From the NCBI RefSeq assembly GCF_015550425.1, contig NZ_JADNAT010000035.1, positions 1 through 25,097 on the forward strand: DNA of 25,097 bases. The letters are read 5' to 3'. The stretch is from Clostridium sp. 1001275B_160808_H3. GTDB lineage: Bacteria > Bacillota > Clostridia > Clostridiales > Clostridiaceae. The translations under genes and the position numbers were made by a program. The notes beneath the pieces are model-generated. The model had not been told where the DNA came from. It saw only the letters and a program-made list of their open reading frames with translations, and made no database searches. Shown here in pieces: positions 1 to 9,872 of this stretch (the first letter of the stretch is position 1; each line of letters opens with the position of its first letter).

Positions 1-85
1 GAGCACGAGTAGTGCCGCCAGTATCATGCCCTTATAGGGCTTAATCAAGCCACCAGCTAAGCTGGTGGTACATGACTTGTTATAG
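1..85 (+). mobile_element. Right end of an IS200/IS605-like element (partial)
   Basis: The first bases hold two strong hairpins in GC-richer DNA than the surroundings: GCCCT-TAT-AGGGC at 28-40 and CCACCAGC-TAA-GCTGGTGG at 50-68. Subterminal hairpins of this kind mark the ends of IS200/IS605 single-strand transposons. Read in frame 1 the first codons are E-H-E-stop, which could be the last residues of a TnpA truncated by the window edge, but four codons prove nothing. The exact end of the element is not determined; AT-rich host-like sequence resumes near base 85. The assignment rests on the hairpins and general resemblance. Confidence 0.5.
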
Positions 86-356
86 GGATAGATTTTGTTA
101 TAAGGATAGTTACTTCTTATAAAATTGAGAAAATTAGTTACATTAATTTTAAGTAGAGTAATAGAATAAGTAACAAAAGTATTTCTATTCTTTAGTAAGA
201 AATTGATAATATTAATAAATTAATATTACTAAGATATTCAAAAAGTGTTAGATATATAAATAAATACAATATATTGTATATTTAGAATAAAGATTAATGT
301 ATAATAATATAGTATATAGAGGTGTAGTAAAGAAAAGATAAGAGGGTAACTTTCTA
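86..356. other. AT-rich intergenic stretch
   Basis: No gene was recognised here. The stretch is almost entirely A and T. A TATAAT at 300-305 could be the -10 box for the small gene at 357, but no -35 at normal spacing is convincing (TTGTAT at 274-279 is 20 bases away). Confidence 0.4.
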
Positions 357-569
357 ATGAATAAGGACAATGATTCTAGGTATTGGAAGTTTGGTGTTTT
401 CTACTATAATCCAGAAGATCCTTCAGAAGTGGTTGATAGAAAAAATGGTAAAGGAGTAACTATTAACTTTGCGCATAAGGAAGGAAGACGCATATTTGGA
501 TTTATTTTGATTCCCGCATTTATAGGAATTATGATTGCAGTTCTTATTGCATGTTTAAGTAAATATTAA
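357..569 (+). CDS. Small DUF5808-type membrane protein
   Basis: This 70-residue protein opens with a soluble stretch carrying YWKFGVFYYNPEDPSEVV (about residues 9-26) and GVTINFAHKEGRR (about 33-45), followed by one hydrophobic helix at about residues 47-66 (FGFILIPAFIGIMIAVLIA). The pattern W-x-x-G-x-F-Y-Y-N-P-x-D-P followed by a G-x-T-x-N-F motif is that of the DUF5808 domain, usually found in small bacterial membrane proteins of unknown function. The start is supported by AGAGGG at 340-345 ahead of ATG. It stands alone, followed by a hairpin and then the glycerol operon. Function is unknown; a tail-anchored topology with the DUF5808 part in the cytoplasm is inference. Confidence 0.75.
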   Translation: MNKDNDSRYWKFGVFYYNPEDPSEVVDRKNGKGVTINFAHKEGRRIFGFILIPAFIGIMIAVLIACLSKY

Positions 570-668
570 ATATTTAAAAAATGTATAGTAAAGTACAAAA
601 AATAATGATAGAATAAAAATATAGAAAATAAAGGTATAATAAATTGAATATTAAGTGCAAGAGATAAT

Positions 669-720
669 AGAGTTAAGCACAAATTTGGGATATACCCTCT
701 TTTTTGCTAAGCTCTTTTTT
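669..720 (+). terminator. Hairpin and T-tract upstream of glpP
   Basis: AGAGTTAAGCA (669-679) pairs with TGCTAAGCTCT (705-715) with one wobble and one mismatch, and runs into T residues to 720. It can end transcription from the DUF5808 gene. A possible -10 (TATAAT, 635-640) lies upstream, so it could instead be an attenuator in a longer glpP leader; this is not resolved. Confidence 0.5.
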
Positions 721-758
721 GTTTAATATCTATTTATTTAAATTAATAGTTATTATAA

Positions 759-787
759 TTGCTAGTTGTGCATAATGCTGATATAAT
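759..787 (+). promoter_or_regulatory. Sigma-A promoter for glpP-glpF-glpK
   Basis: TTGCTA at 759-764 and TATAAT at 782-787 are 17 bases apart, a good housekeeping promoter about 40 bases before the glpP start. No cre-like box was seen next to it. Confidence 0.55.
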
Positions 788-828
788 TATGCCACTGGTG
801 TAAATGATTACAAAAGGATGGGGATGAA

Positions 829-1389
829 ATGAATAATTTTAAAAGGGTTTTGGAAGATAATCCAATAGTAGCAGCTGTTAAGGATGAGAAGGAGTTAGAC
901 TTAGCACTGCAAAGCGATATACAAGTTATTTTTATTTTATTCGGAGACATATTAAACATTAAAAATTTAAGTGAAAAGATATTTAAACATAGAAAGATTG
1001 GAATTTTGCATGTTGATTTAGTTGAGGGAATTTCTAGTAAAGAGATAGCTTTGAAATTTATTAAAGAAAATACAAAGTTTCAAGGAATAATTAGTACAAA
1101 ACCTCAAATGATAAGAGCAGGTAAAAAACTTGGATTTATAGCAATTCAGAGAGTATTTATGATAGATAGTTTATCTAAAGAGAATATGAAGAACCATTTA
1201 GTAGAAGAATGCGATGCTGTAGAAATTCTTCCAGGACTACTTTTTAAGATAATTAAGGAACTTTCCTTAAGCCTTAATAAACCTTTAATAGCTGGAGGAT
1301 TAATTTCTGATAAGGAAGACGTAATGGAGACATTAAAAAGTGGTGCAACATGTATATCTACAACTAAAAAAGAAATTTGGTATATGTAG
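829..1389 (+). CDS. glpP: Glycerol-3-phosphate-responsive antiterminator GlpP
   Basis: This 186-residue protein matches the GlpP family in length and content. Family-type stretches include NPIVAAVKDEKEL near the N-terminus, HVDLVEGIS in the middle, GIISTKPQMI, CDAVEILPGL and PLIAGGLIS toward the C-terminus, the usual layout of this TIM-barrel-like RNA-binding regulator. In Bacillus, GlpP with glycerol-3-phosphate lets RNA polymerase read through terminators in glp leader RNAs. A strong terminator hairpin lies 22 bases after this gene and before glpF, consistent with that role. The start ATG follows AAGGATGGGG (814-823). First gene of a glpP-glpF-glpK unit. The 3' end is short and regular; no defect seen. 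Confidence 0.93.
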   Translation: MNNFKRVLEDNPIVAAVKDEKELDLALQSDIQVIFILFGDILNIKNLSEKIFKHRKIGILHVDLVEGISSKEIALKFIKENTKFQGIISTKPQMIRAGKKLGFIAIQRVFMIDSLSKENMKNHLVEECDAVEILPGLLFKIIKELSLSLNKPLIAGGLISDKEDVMETLKSGATCISTTKKEIWYM

Positions 1390-1452
1390 AAGCAGAGAAT
1401 TGGAGAGAAAGCTACATAGGATTGTTTTTTGCGATCTTATGTAGTTTTTTTT
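1390..1452 (+). promoter_or_regulatory. Leader with terminator before glpF; likely GlpP antitermination site
   Basis: Bases 1412-1424 pair with 1432-1444 to give a 13-bp stem (two G-T wobbles) with a 7-base loop, followed at once by eight T residues (1445-1452). This is a canonical intrinsic terminator inside the glpP-glpF gap. A purine-rich GAGAATTGGAGAGAAAGC stretch (1395-1412) lies immediately upstream, where GlpP-type antiterminators act in Bacillus glp leaders. An apparent in-frame coding extension of glpF runs through the hairpin and should not be taken as its N-terminus. Confidence 0.75.
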
Positions 1453-1481
1453 ATAAAAAATTTAATAAAGGGGAGAGCAAA

Positions 1482-2237
1482 ATGCAAGCTTATTTTTCAG
1501 AATTCATAGGTACTCTTATTTTGATACTACTTGGTAATGGAGTAGTAGCAAATGTAGTGCTTAGAAAGACTAAGGGGAATTCTTCAGGTTGGATTGTTAT
1601 TACAGCAGGATGGGGGTTCGCTGTAGCAATAGCAGCCTATATTACAGGATGGATGGGTGGAGCTCATTTAAATCCAGCAGTAACTATCGCACTAGCTTCA
1701 TCAGGTTTATTTGAATGGAGTCAAGTACCAGGATACATCATCTGTCAAATGTTAGGAGCAATGGCTGGAATGATTGTTGTTTATCTTAATTACAAATTAC
1801 ACTATGATGAAACTTCAAATGGAGAGGACGTTAGAGGAACATTTTGTACAGCACCAGCAATAAGAAGTAATCTTTATAATTTCATTTGCGAATTTACTGG
1901 TACTTTTGTATTATTAATAGGAATAAGAGGAATAACTTATAGTGAAGTGTTCAAGACTACTTTCCAAAGTTCAGGTGGAGAAATAATAGGAACAGTAGGA
2001 ATTATGGGATCATTTTTAGTAGGTATATTAGTCTGGGCAATAGGCTTATCCCTTGGTGGTACAACAGGGTATGCTATAAATCCAGCTAGAGATTTAGGTC
2101 CAAGAATAGTACATGCTATTTTGCCTATGAAGAATAAAATTGATTCAGATTGGAGTTATGCTTGGATACCAGTTTTAGCACCTATACTTGGAGGAGTTTT
2201 TGGAAGTTTAGTATTTGATTTTATTATTAGATTATAG
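1482..2237 (+). CDS. glpF: Glycerol uptake facilitator GlpF (aquaglyceroporin)
   Basis: A 251-residue MIP-family channel with six hydrophobic helices and two half-helix loops. Both signature motifs are intact: AHLNPAVT (NPA at residues 64-66) and AINPARDLGPR (NPA at 200-202). The Arg and Asp after the second NPA (R203, D204) are the GlpF-type selectivity-filter arrangement, favouring glycerol over water-only channels. It carries glycerol across the membrane by facilitated diffusion so that GlpK can trap it. The start chosen is the ATG after AAAGGGGAGAG (1468-1477); a longer frame from 1377 would overlap glpP and run through the terminator. It is followed after 27 bases by glpK. Confidence 0.94.
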   Translation: MQAYFSEFIGTLILILLGNGVVANVVLRKTKGNSSGWIVITAGWGFAVAIAAYITGWMGGAHLNPAVTIALASSGLFEWSQVPGYIICQMLGAMAGMIVVYLNYKLHYDETSNGEDVRGTFCTAPAIRSNLYNFICEFTGTFVLLIGIRGITYSEVFKTTFQSSGGEIIGTVGIMGSFLVGILVWAIGLSLGGTTGYAINPARDLGPRIVHAILPMKNKIDSDWSYAWIPVLAPILGGVFGSLVFDFIIRL

Positions 2238-3844
<1,607 letters not shown>

Positions 3845-4203
3845 AATTAGTAATTTTAAATGGTGAAGCTAAAAAGAATGAAAAAGTGAAAGAATGAAAG
3901 AGTGAAGGAAAAAATCCCTAAGGGATTTTGAATGAAAAGTGCTGCGTACAAATTGAATTTTAAGTTTTACGCACTAAAACATCCTAAACTTTTTACTCTT
4001 TCACTTTTAACTTTTTACTCTTCCTGTGTTTTTGTAGAGTAATCTATAAACAACCTCATTTCATAATTCAGCTTGTCTGAAGTATCTCCTTAATTCTTTC
4101 ATTTTTTCATTCTTTAATTCTTTCGCAACTAATAAGTTCTATAAAAGTTTTCCTATAAATAAAATATAAATAAGAAATTAAATAGATAGTTTATGGGGGA
4201 ATG
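3845..4203. repeat. Intergenic region with repetitive inverted element
   Basis: No gene seen. Purine-rich near-repeats of AAGTGAAAGAATGAAAGAGTG type at about 3874-3908 face complementary pyrimidine-rich arms at about 3987-4023 and again at about 4089-4125. A 9-bp palindrome AAAATCCCT-A-AGGGATTTT lies at 3911-3929 and a TGCGTA/TACGCA pair at about 3943-3972. Similar GTGAAAGA-rich sequence follows the genes at 22794 and 24882, so this looks like a member of a dispersed repeat family. Confidence 0.5.
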
Positions 4204-6711
4204 ATGAAACTTAAATTTGACTTCAATTTTTTATTACTTGAATTTAGAGATTTGTATTATATTTTAAACAAAATAGGTGAAGAAAAAGATTATAAAATAG
4301 TATGCTCAAAGCTAGTAAAAATAATTAATCAAATAATTATAACAATACATTTAAATAATAAGTTGTTTTATAATAGTGAGAACTCATTGGTAGAAAATAT
4401 TGAATATTTATCTAGAAAGGATATAATTCCATATGAACTTATGAAGTGTCTAGTTAATTATGTAGAGGACTTATATTATATAAAAGATATATTAGATGAT
4501 GATGATGTAAGTATGAATAAGAAGAAGGAATTTGCAGAATTATTAAATGATCAAAAAGTCATTTATGAAACTTGTGTTTGGCTAGTTATTAATTGTGGAG
4601 AAGAGGATTATTCTCTATTTTATGATAAATTAGCAGACTATGAAAAAAAGATATTTGATAAGTATTTAAACTATGATGAATTGGATGAAGATAATGATGA
4701 AATTGATTTATTAAACTCAGTAAATGAAGTTGAATATGAAGAAGAAGATGATGATGAGATTAATTCAGTAGAAGAGTACTTATTAGCTGGGGAAATGTAT
4801 TATTTAGGAAAAGACGTTGAAAAGGATTATTATAAAGCAAAAGAATATTTTGAGAAGGCAGCAGAAGAAGGTAGTGAATATGCTGAAAGCTATCTCGGAT
4901 TATTTTGGGAAAAGGGATATGGATGCGAAAAAGATATTGAAAAAGCCTTATATTGGTATAAGAAGGCAGCCTTAAAAGGAAATGCATTTGCTCAATATTC
5001 ATTAGGATATATGTATTTCATAGGAGAAGAGGTGGAAAAAAACTTAGAGTATTCATTTAAATGGTATAGAGAAGCAGCAGAAAATGGATTTGCGCCAGCT
5101 CAATATGCACTATCATATCTTTATAAGAATGGAGAAGGATGCGAGAAAAGTGTGTTTAAAGCATACTACTGGTTAGAAGAGTCAGCAGAAAATGATTTTG
5201 AAGACTCTTATTATATTTTAGGACAATCTTATTTGGAAGGGAATGCTATAGAGACTAATTATAAAAAAGCCTTCTTTTATTTATCAAAAGGTGTAGAAAA
5301 AGATGATATGAATTGTCTAGAGAGCCTAGGAGATATGTATTATTGGGGTCTATATGTAGATGAAGACAGAGAAAAAGCCTTTTCACTATATGATAAAAGT
5401 ATAGAAGCAGGAAATATATCCCTATATTATAAGCTTGGTAAGTTATATGAAGAAGATAATAATATAAAGATGGCATTAGTAAATTATTTAAAGGGCCATG
5501 GCAATGGAGATTTAAAATCAACTCAAAGACTTGGAATAATGTATTATAACGGAGATGGAGTTGAAATAGATAAGAAAAAAGCATTAACTTATATGAAGGC
5601 TGCCATAGAAGGTGAAGATCCTCATTCTTTGTATGTAATTGGAGTTGCATATTTAAATGATAATAGAGAAAAAGGATTAGAATATTTAAAAAAGGCTTAT
5701 GAAAAGGGATCATATTATGCAGCAGAAGCTCTTGCAAGTGAGTATCTAATTGATTTATTAAATGATAAAGAAATAAATGAAGATGAATTATTAGAATATA
5801 TAAATTATGCTATGGAAAATGAGATGGTAGAAGCTATATATTATTATGGATTACTTCATGTGTATGGATTTGGTGTAGAAAAAAATAATGAGGAAGCTTT
5901 TAAGTATTTTATAAAGGCTGCAGAAAAAGGATCTCAAAAAGCTATGCTAAAGCTTGGAAATTGGTATAAGCATGGAATATTTGTTAAGGCAAACTCAAAA
6001 GAAGCTATAGAATGGTATAAAAAAGCAGCAGAAGAATATAATACTGAAGCATTATTAAACATAATAGAAATTCATGAAAAGGGAATAGGAATAGAAAAAG
6101 ATTATAAGAAGGCATTAGAGGGGGCATATCTTCTAAGGGAAATAAATATAGTCGAAGGAAATTTAAAGCTTGCTTATTATTATTCAAAAGGGATAGGGGT
6201 AGAGATATCTAATAGCAAAGCAAATGAATATATAGAAGAGTTATTAATTTTAGATGAAGCTAAGGCATATAACTTACTAGGGGAGTTAGCGGAAGAGAAA
6301 TTATTTAATAAGAGAGAAGAAGATGCAATTGAATATTATCTTAAAGCTATTTCCTTAGGAGAAGCAAAAGCATATTCAAATCTAGAATATTATCTATATA
6401 TAAGAGGAAGAAAAATAGATGAATTTGATAATTTAATCGATAGTGTGGATAAAAAAAGTTATAGCTTTGAGCAAGCGAAAAGTATATTTGTAGAAGGAAA
6501 AAATGAGATACTTAAAGGAAAAAATGAAAAAAATAGTGAATTGATTAAAGATGGAATTAAGAAGTTAAAGAAAAGTACTCGTTTAGGATTTTATGATGCT
6601 ATAAAAGATATTATAGATTACTATGAAAATGAAGAAAAAACTAAAGATAACTTAATTGAATTATATAAGTATAAGCACAAAATGGTATATTACGGAGTAT
6701 TAGACGATTGA
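4204..6711 (+). CDS. Large Sel1-repeat protein, possible DUF4145-like N-terminus
   Basis: An 835-residue protein without signal peptide or membrane segment, so probably cytoplasmic. From about residue 190 to 690 it is a solenoid of Sel1-like repeats of roughly 36 residues, with recurring A-x-x-x-L-G-x-x-Y/W, G-x-G-V/C-E-K-D and A-x-x-W/Y-Y-x-K-A-A-E-x-G elements (for example YLGLFWEKGYGCEKDIEKA). Such repeats make protein-protein scaffolds. The N-terminal 120 residues are different: KLVKIINQII, a LVENIEYLSRKDIIPYELM stretch and VEDLYYIKDI resemble the helical order of DUF4145-type domains, which is a weak inference. A very acidic linker (about 175-190) separates the two parts. GGGGG at 4195-4199 favours the second ATG (4204) over 4201. 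No partner gene is evident. Confidence 0.8.
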   Translation: MKLKFDFNFLLLEFRDLYYILNKIGEEKDYKIVCSKLVKIINQIIITIHLNNKLFYNSENSLVENIEYLSRKDIIPYELMKCLVNYVEDLYYIKDILDDDDVSMNKKKEFAELLNDQKVIYETCVWLVINCGEEDYSLFYDKLADYEKKIFDKYLNYDELDEDNDEIDLLNSVNEVEYEEEDDDEINSVEEYLLAGEMYYLGKDVEKDYYKAKEYFEKAAEEGSEYAESYLGLFWEKGYGCEKDIEKALYWYKKAALKGNAFAQYSLGYMYFIGEEVEKNLEYSFKWYREAAENGFAPAQYALSYLYKNGEGCEKSVFKAYYWLEESAENDFEDSYYILGQSYLEGNAIETNYKKAFFYLSKGVEKDDMNCLESLGDMYYWGLYVDEDREKAFSLYDKSIEAGNISLYYKLGKLYEEDNNIKMALVNYLKGHGNGDLKSTQRLGIMYYNGDGVEIDKKKALTYMKAAIEGEDPHSLYVIGVAYLNDNREKGLEYLKKAYEKGSYYAAEALASEYLIDLLNDKEINEDELLEYINYAMENEMVEAIYYYGLLHVYGFGVEKNNEEAFKYFIKAAEKGSQKAMLKLGNWYKHGIFVKANSKEAIEWYKKAAEEYNTEALLNIIEIHEKGIGIEKDYKKALEGAYLLREINIVEGNLKLAYYYSKGIGVEISNSKANEYIEELLILDEAKAYNLLGELAEEKLFNKREEDAIEYYLKAISLGEAKAYSNLEYYLYIRGRKIDEFDNLIDSVDKKSYSFEQAKSIFVEGKNEILKGKNEKNSELIKDGIKKLKKSTRLGFYDAIKDIIDYYENEEKTKDNLIELYKYKHKMVYYGVLDD

Positions 6712-6778
6712 AAAATAAAATATATTAAAATAAACATATGAGAAATGAATAATTTATAAAGAGTTTAATTCTCAAATA

Positions 6779-6823
6779 ATATTAATAAAAAAGAAGTTCA
6801 GAGAACTTCTTTTTTATTAATAT
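6779..6823. terminator. Strong bidirectional terminator
   Basis: A perfect 21-bp inverted repeat (6779-6799 with 6803-6823) around an AGA loop, with core AAAAAAGAAGTTC/GAACTTCTTTTTT. T-tracts on both strands allow termination either way. It closes the Sel1-repeat gene and insulates the PTS region. Confidence 0.9.
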
Positions 6824-7164
6824 AAATATTTATTATAATTTGTCAGATGTAGTTAAAATATGTTTTTAAAATATAATTTCAAAATGCAAAAAGAATATTG
6901 AAATAAAAAAATAATAGTGTATAATAAAGTTATATTAATTTACAATAAATGTAATATAATCAAAAAAATGAAAGAAGGGATGGATTAGAAAATATAGAAG
7001 GTATTTATTATTGAAATAATAAATAAAGATAGAAAAGTTAATGGTAGCTTACTAATGAGTAGTTCCTGATGAAAAAGAAAATTTTAATAAAGAATATAAT
7101 AAAGTTACACAAAAAGAGATGTTAATAATTTGCTTATTAATTGTTAAAAGAGGTAATAAGAATT
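6824..7164 (+). promoter_or_regulatory. Promoter and long leader of PTS cassette A
   Basis: TTGAAA (6898-6903) and TATAAT (6920-6925), 16 bases apart, form a good sigma-A promoter. The 32 bases from 6898 to 6929 recur exactly at 9438-9469 before cassette B. Just downstream is a palindrome TTACA-ATAAA-TGTAA (6940-6954) in an operator position. The roughly 235-base leader then holds an all-A/T 11-bp hairpin (7002-7012 with 7015-7025). I saw no gene and no riboswitch I can name in the leader. Confidence 0.6.
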
Positions 7165-7497
7165 ATGAGAAAAAGTTTTAGTGTTAGTGAATTGCAAGCA
7201 AAAAAGACAGATTATAATATACCAACATTTGGGTATAAAAGTGCATTTATTATACTTTTAGGAGCTGTAATTGCAACTATTATAATACCAAGTATATTAA
7301 GTTTATTAGGGATAAGTAATAGTTTGAGTATTTTCATAGGTAATACATTTATAACGAGCTTTTCTATTTCTTATGCTAGATATTTTATAGAAAGTAAAAG
7401 AGGATTTTGTAAAGGATTCTGGATTAACTATTTATTTTTTGCTTTATCTTTTGCTTTAATTTCGTATTTATGGAAATACTTAAATTTTTATATTTAA
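7165..7497 (+). CDS. Small PTS-associated membrane protein, paralogue A
   Basis: I do not recognise a named family with confidence. The 110-residue protein has a conserved polar N-terminus (SVSELQAKKTDYNIPTFGYK) and three predicted membrane helices at about residues 26-50, 53-74 and 84-108. The loop before the third helix reads ARYFIESKRGFCKGFWINY. A paralogue of equal length at 9873 keeps these blocks almost unchanged, and both sit directly upstream of a IIB-IIC pair. That fixes the start at ATG 7165, after AGAGGT at 7149-7154, rather than at an in-frame TTG at 7141. The repeated linkage suggests an accessory role in the sugar permease (assembly, regulation or transport), but this is inferred only from position. 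Confidence 0.8.
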   Translation: MRKSFSVSELQAKKTDYNIPTFGYKSAFIILLGAVIATIIIPSILSLLGISNSLSIFIGNTFITSFSISYARYFIESKRGFCKGFWINYLFFALSFALISYLWKYLNFYI

Positions 7498-7519
7498 TAG
7501 TAACGTAGTTACAAGTCTT

Positions 7520-7534
7520 TTGAAAACGTTTATT
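7520..7534 (+). promoter_or_regulatory. cre-like site before IIB1
   Basis: TTGAAAACGTTTATT matches the CcpA cre consensus WTGNAANCGNWNNCW except at position 14. It lies between the small membrane protein gene and IIB1. Confidence 0.45.
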
Positions 7535-7578
7535 TAAAAATATTCATTTTATTTAATTTATTTTAGGAGGAATCATTT

Positions 7579-7890
7579 ATGAAAGTTTTATTTGTATGCT
7601 CACAAGGAATGTCTAGTGCTATAGCTGTAAATGCATTAAAAAAAGAAGCAGAAAAGAATGGAGTAGATATTGAAGTAAAAGCTGTAAGTACCCAAGAGTT
7701 TGAAGAAGAAGTTAAAGGCGGATACGATGTGGCAATGGTCGCACCACAAATTAGACATCGTTTTGATTACTTAAAGCAATATGCAGATGCTGCAAATGTT
7801 CCATGTGCCTTAATTCAACCACAAGCTTATAGTCCATTAGGGGGACCAAAGTTATTAAAACAAGTTAAGGAACTTGCAGAAGGCAATTAA
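7579..7890 (+). CDS. PTS lactose/cellobiose-family IIB component (IIB1)
   Basis: A 103-residue cytoplasmic phosphocarrier of the lactose/chitobiose PTS family. The phosphorylated cysteine C7 sits in the family loop VCSQGMSSA (residues 6-14), and the total length is typical. It takes phosphate from a IIA protein, presumably the one at 9515, and gives it to sugar bound by IIC. The start follows TTAGGAGGA (7563-7571). IIC1 follows after 47 bases. It is a close paralogue of IIB2 at 10386, with most differences conservative. Substrate cannot be read from IIB alone; beta-linked glucosyl or N-acetylglucosaminyl disaccharides are usual for the family. Confidence 0.93.
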   Translation: MKVLFVCSQGMSSAIAVNALKKEAEKNGVDIEVKAVSTQEFEEEVKGGYDVAMVAPQIRHRFDYLKQYADAANVPCALIQPQAYSPLGGPKLLKQVKELAEGN

Positions 7891-7937
7891 CTTTATGTAA
7901 GTTTCATATAAAATTTTATTTTAAGGGGGAATTATTT

Positions 7938-9311
7938 ATGGGAAGTTTTACTGAGTTCTTAGACAAAAGGTTATCTACTCCAATGGCAAAATTAGCAGAG
8001 CAAAGACATTTGCGTGCTATACGTGATGGTATTATTGCTACTTTACCTTTAATTATTGTTGGATCGTTTTTCTTAATTATTGCAAACCCTCCACTTCCAG
8101 AAAGTTGGGGAATTTACAAAACTCTTAAGGCAAATGCAGCTACAATAGTACTACCATATAGAATGACAATGTATATTATGACAATATATGCTTGTTGGGG
8201 TATAGGATATAGTTTAGCTAAGTCTTATAAACTTGATGGTGTAACAGGTGGAACACTATCAGCAGCAGCATTCTTACTAACACTTGTACCAAAGAGTGTA
8301 GCTGCATTAACACCAGAATTAATGGAAATAGTTAATGGAAATCCAGATTTATTAAAGTGGTATCAAGGAGTTCCACAAGGATTACAAATGCCTATGGCAA
8401 ACATGGGTGGTGGTGGAATGTTTGTTGGTATTTTAGTATCAATATTAGCAGTTGAAATATTTAGATTTACTAATAAGAGTGGGTTTAAAATTTCAATGCC
8501 TGAGCAAGTTCCACCATCAGTTGCAAGAAGTTTTGAAGCTTTAACACCTGCAGCAATTATAATTTTATTAATAGGTTCAATAACTTACTATGCAAATTTT
8601 GACTGGCATGGATTCATTGCTAAATTAGTTGCTCCATTAGTATCAGCAACTGATACATTACCTAGTGTTTGGATATTAGTAATTTTAACAGATTTCTTTT
8701 GGTCTTTTGGTATTCACGGTGCATCAATAGTTGGATCAATTGCAAGACCTGTATGGTTAATGTTATTAGATAAGAACCAAGTAGCTTTAGCAGCTGGAGA
8801 TGCACTACCAGCAATAGCAGCAGAACCTTTCTTCCAATGGTTTATCTATATTGGTGGTTCAGGTTGTACAATAGGTTTGGCAATAGTTTTATTATTATTT
8901 GCCAAATCTTCTTATGGAAAGCAACTATCAAGAACAGCTATAATACCAAGTATATTTAATATTAATGAGCCAATTATATTTGGTGCTCCAGTAGTGTTAA
9001 ATCCAACATTGATAATTCCATTTATAATAGCTCCACTAATAACTGGAACTGTGGCCTGGTTTGCTACGTCAATGGGGCTAGTATCAAGAGTTATAGTAAC
9101 AGCACCTTGGACATTGCCAGGACCAATCGGAGCTTTTATGGCAACAAACGACTGGAGAGCAGCGGTATTAAATATAATTTGCATATTAATTTCAATAGTA
9201 ATTTATTATCCGTTTGTAAAAATGTATGATAATAAGCTTTTAAAAGAAGAAAAAGGTGAAACAGAATTTAATGATAAAGTATTAAATGATGGCAAAGGAC
9301 AAACAGTTTAA
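7938..9311 (+). CDS. PTS lactose/cellobiose-family IIC permease (IIC1)
   Basis: A 457-residue polytopic membrane permease of the lactose/cellobiose/chitobiose IIC family with about ten hydrophobic segments. It has the family regions MPEQVPPSVARSFEALTP (residues 187-204), FFWSFGIHGASI (His260), IGGSGCTIGL (305-314) and FNINEPIIFGAP (Glu344). In the ChbC structure the equivalent His and Glu contact substrate. It imports and positions a disaccharide for phosphorylation by IIB1. The start follows AAGGGGGAA. Its C-terminal tail beyond about residue 430 is charged and longer than in IIC2. It ends cassette A and is followed directly by a perfect terminator. Confidence 0.93.
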   Translation: MGSFTEFLDKRLSTPMAKLAEQRHLRAIRDGIIATLPLIIVGSFFLIIANPPLPESWGIYKTLKANAATIVLPYRMTMYIMTIYACWGIGYSLAKSYKLDGVTGGTLSAAAFLLTLVPKSVAALTPELMEIVNGNPDLLKWYQGVPQGLQMPMANMGGGGMFVGILVSILAVEIFRFTNKSGFKISMPEQVPPSVARSFEALTPAAIIILLIGSITYYANFDWHGFIAKLVAPLVSATDTLPSVWILVILTDFFWSFGIHGASIVGSIARPVWLMLLDKNQVALAAGDALPAIAAEPFFQWFIYIGGSGCTIGLAIVLLLFAKSSYGKQLSRTAIIPSIFNINEPIIFGAPVVLNPTLIIPFIIAPLITGTVAWFATSMGLVSRVIVTAPWTLPGPIGAFMATNDWRAAVLNIICILISIVIYYPFVKMYDNKLLKEEKGETEFNDKVLNDGKGQTV

Positions 9312-9316
9312 TAAAA

Positions 9317-9350
9317 AAATAAAGTGGTGAAGAAATTCACCACTTTATTT
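9317..9350 (+). terminator. Terminator of cassette A
   Basis: A 15-bp perfect stem (9317-9331 with 9336-9350) with a GAAA tetraloop; core AAAGTGGTGAA/TTCACCACTTT followed by ATTT. The same core and loop occur after IIC2 at 12051. Confidence 0.9.
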
Positions 9351-9437
9351 CTAATGAAAGGCTATACTATGTATACTAATAGAAGAGATGATTCAAAAAT
9401 AAGTTATAAAATGGAATTTCAGAAAAATAAAAAAAAG

Positions 9438-9495
9438 TTGAAATAAAAAAATAATAGTGTATAATAAAGGTAAGTTTTATTTGTAAACGTAAACT
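9438..9495 (+). promoter_or_regulatory. Promoter of cassette B with overlapping-downstream cre site
   Basis: TTGAAA (9438-9443) and TATAAT (9460-9465) repeat the cassette A promoter exactly. TTGTAAACGTAAACT at 9481-9495 matches every position of the cre consensus WTGNAANCGNWNNCW and lies just past the expected transcription start, where bound CcpA would block initiation or elongation. Confidence 0.75.
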
Positions 9496-9514
9496 TATTT
9501 AGGAGGTAATAGTT

Positions 9515-9832
9515 ATGGAAGAAAATATGGAAGTAATAATTTTTGAAATTATTAGTCAAGGTGGTACAGCAAAGGGGCTAGCTTATGAAGCTTTAGCAGC
9601 TGCTGAAGAAGGAGACTTTGATAAAGCAGAAGAACTTTTAAAAGAAGCAGATGTATGTTTAGGTGAAGCTCATAAAATACAAACAGGAATAATTCAAGCT
9701 GAAGCAAGAGGAGAAAAAACAGAAGTATCAGTACTATTTGTACATGCTCAAGATCATTTAATGACAGCTATTGAAGCTAAAACTTTAATAGAGCATATTA
9801 TAAAGCTACATAAAAAAATATCAAATAAGTAG
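9515..9832 (+). CDS. PTS lactose/cellobiose-family IIA component
   Basis: A 105-residue trimeric helical phosphocarrier of the lactose-family IIA type. The signature VHAQDHLMTA contains the phosphorylated His (H77) and the metal-binding Asp (D80) of the trimer core. N-terminal features IISQGGTAKGLAYEAL and the GDFDKAEELLKEA helix are typical. It takes phosphate from HPr and passes it to IIB. It is the only IIA of this family in the window, so it probably serves IIB1 and IIB2 both, and possibly orphan IIC3 through them. The start follows AGGAGGT (9501-9507). First gene of cassette B, directly behind the promoter and cre site. Confidence 0.94.
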   Translation: MEENMEVIIFEIISQGGTAKGLAYEALAAAEEGDFDKAEELLKEADVCLGEAHKIQTGIIQAEARGEKTEVSVLFVHAQDHLMTAIEAKTLIEHIIKLHKKISNK

Positions 9833-9872
9833 CTATATATTGAATCTATAGTTAAAGGAGGTATTAAAGCTT

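Noticed and set aside
1377..1481. N-terminal extension of GlpF starting at 1377
   Set aside because: It overlaps the glpP end and runs through a strong terminator. ATG 1482 has a GGGGAG site and gives a standard GlpF N-terminus.
6960..7160. Riboswitch or PTS-type RNA antiterminator in the leader of cassette A
   Set aside because: The leader is long, but I found no T-tailed terminator before the gene and no motif I could match to a known class.
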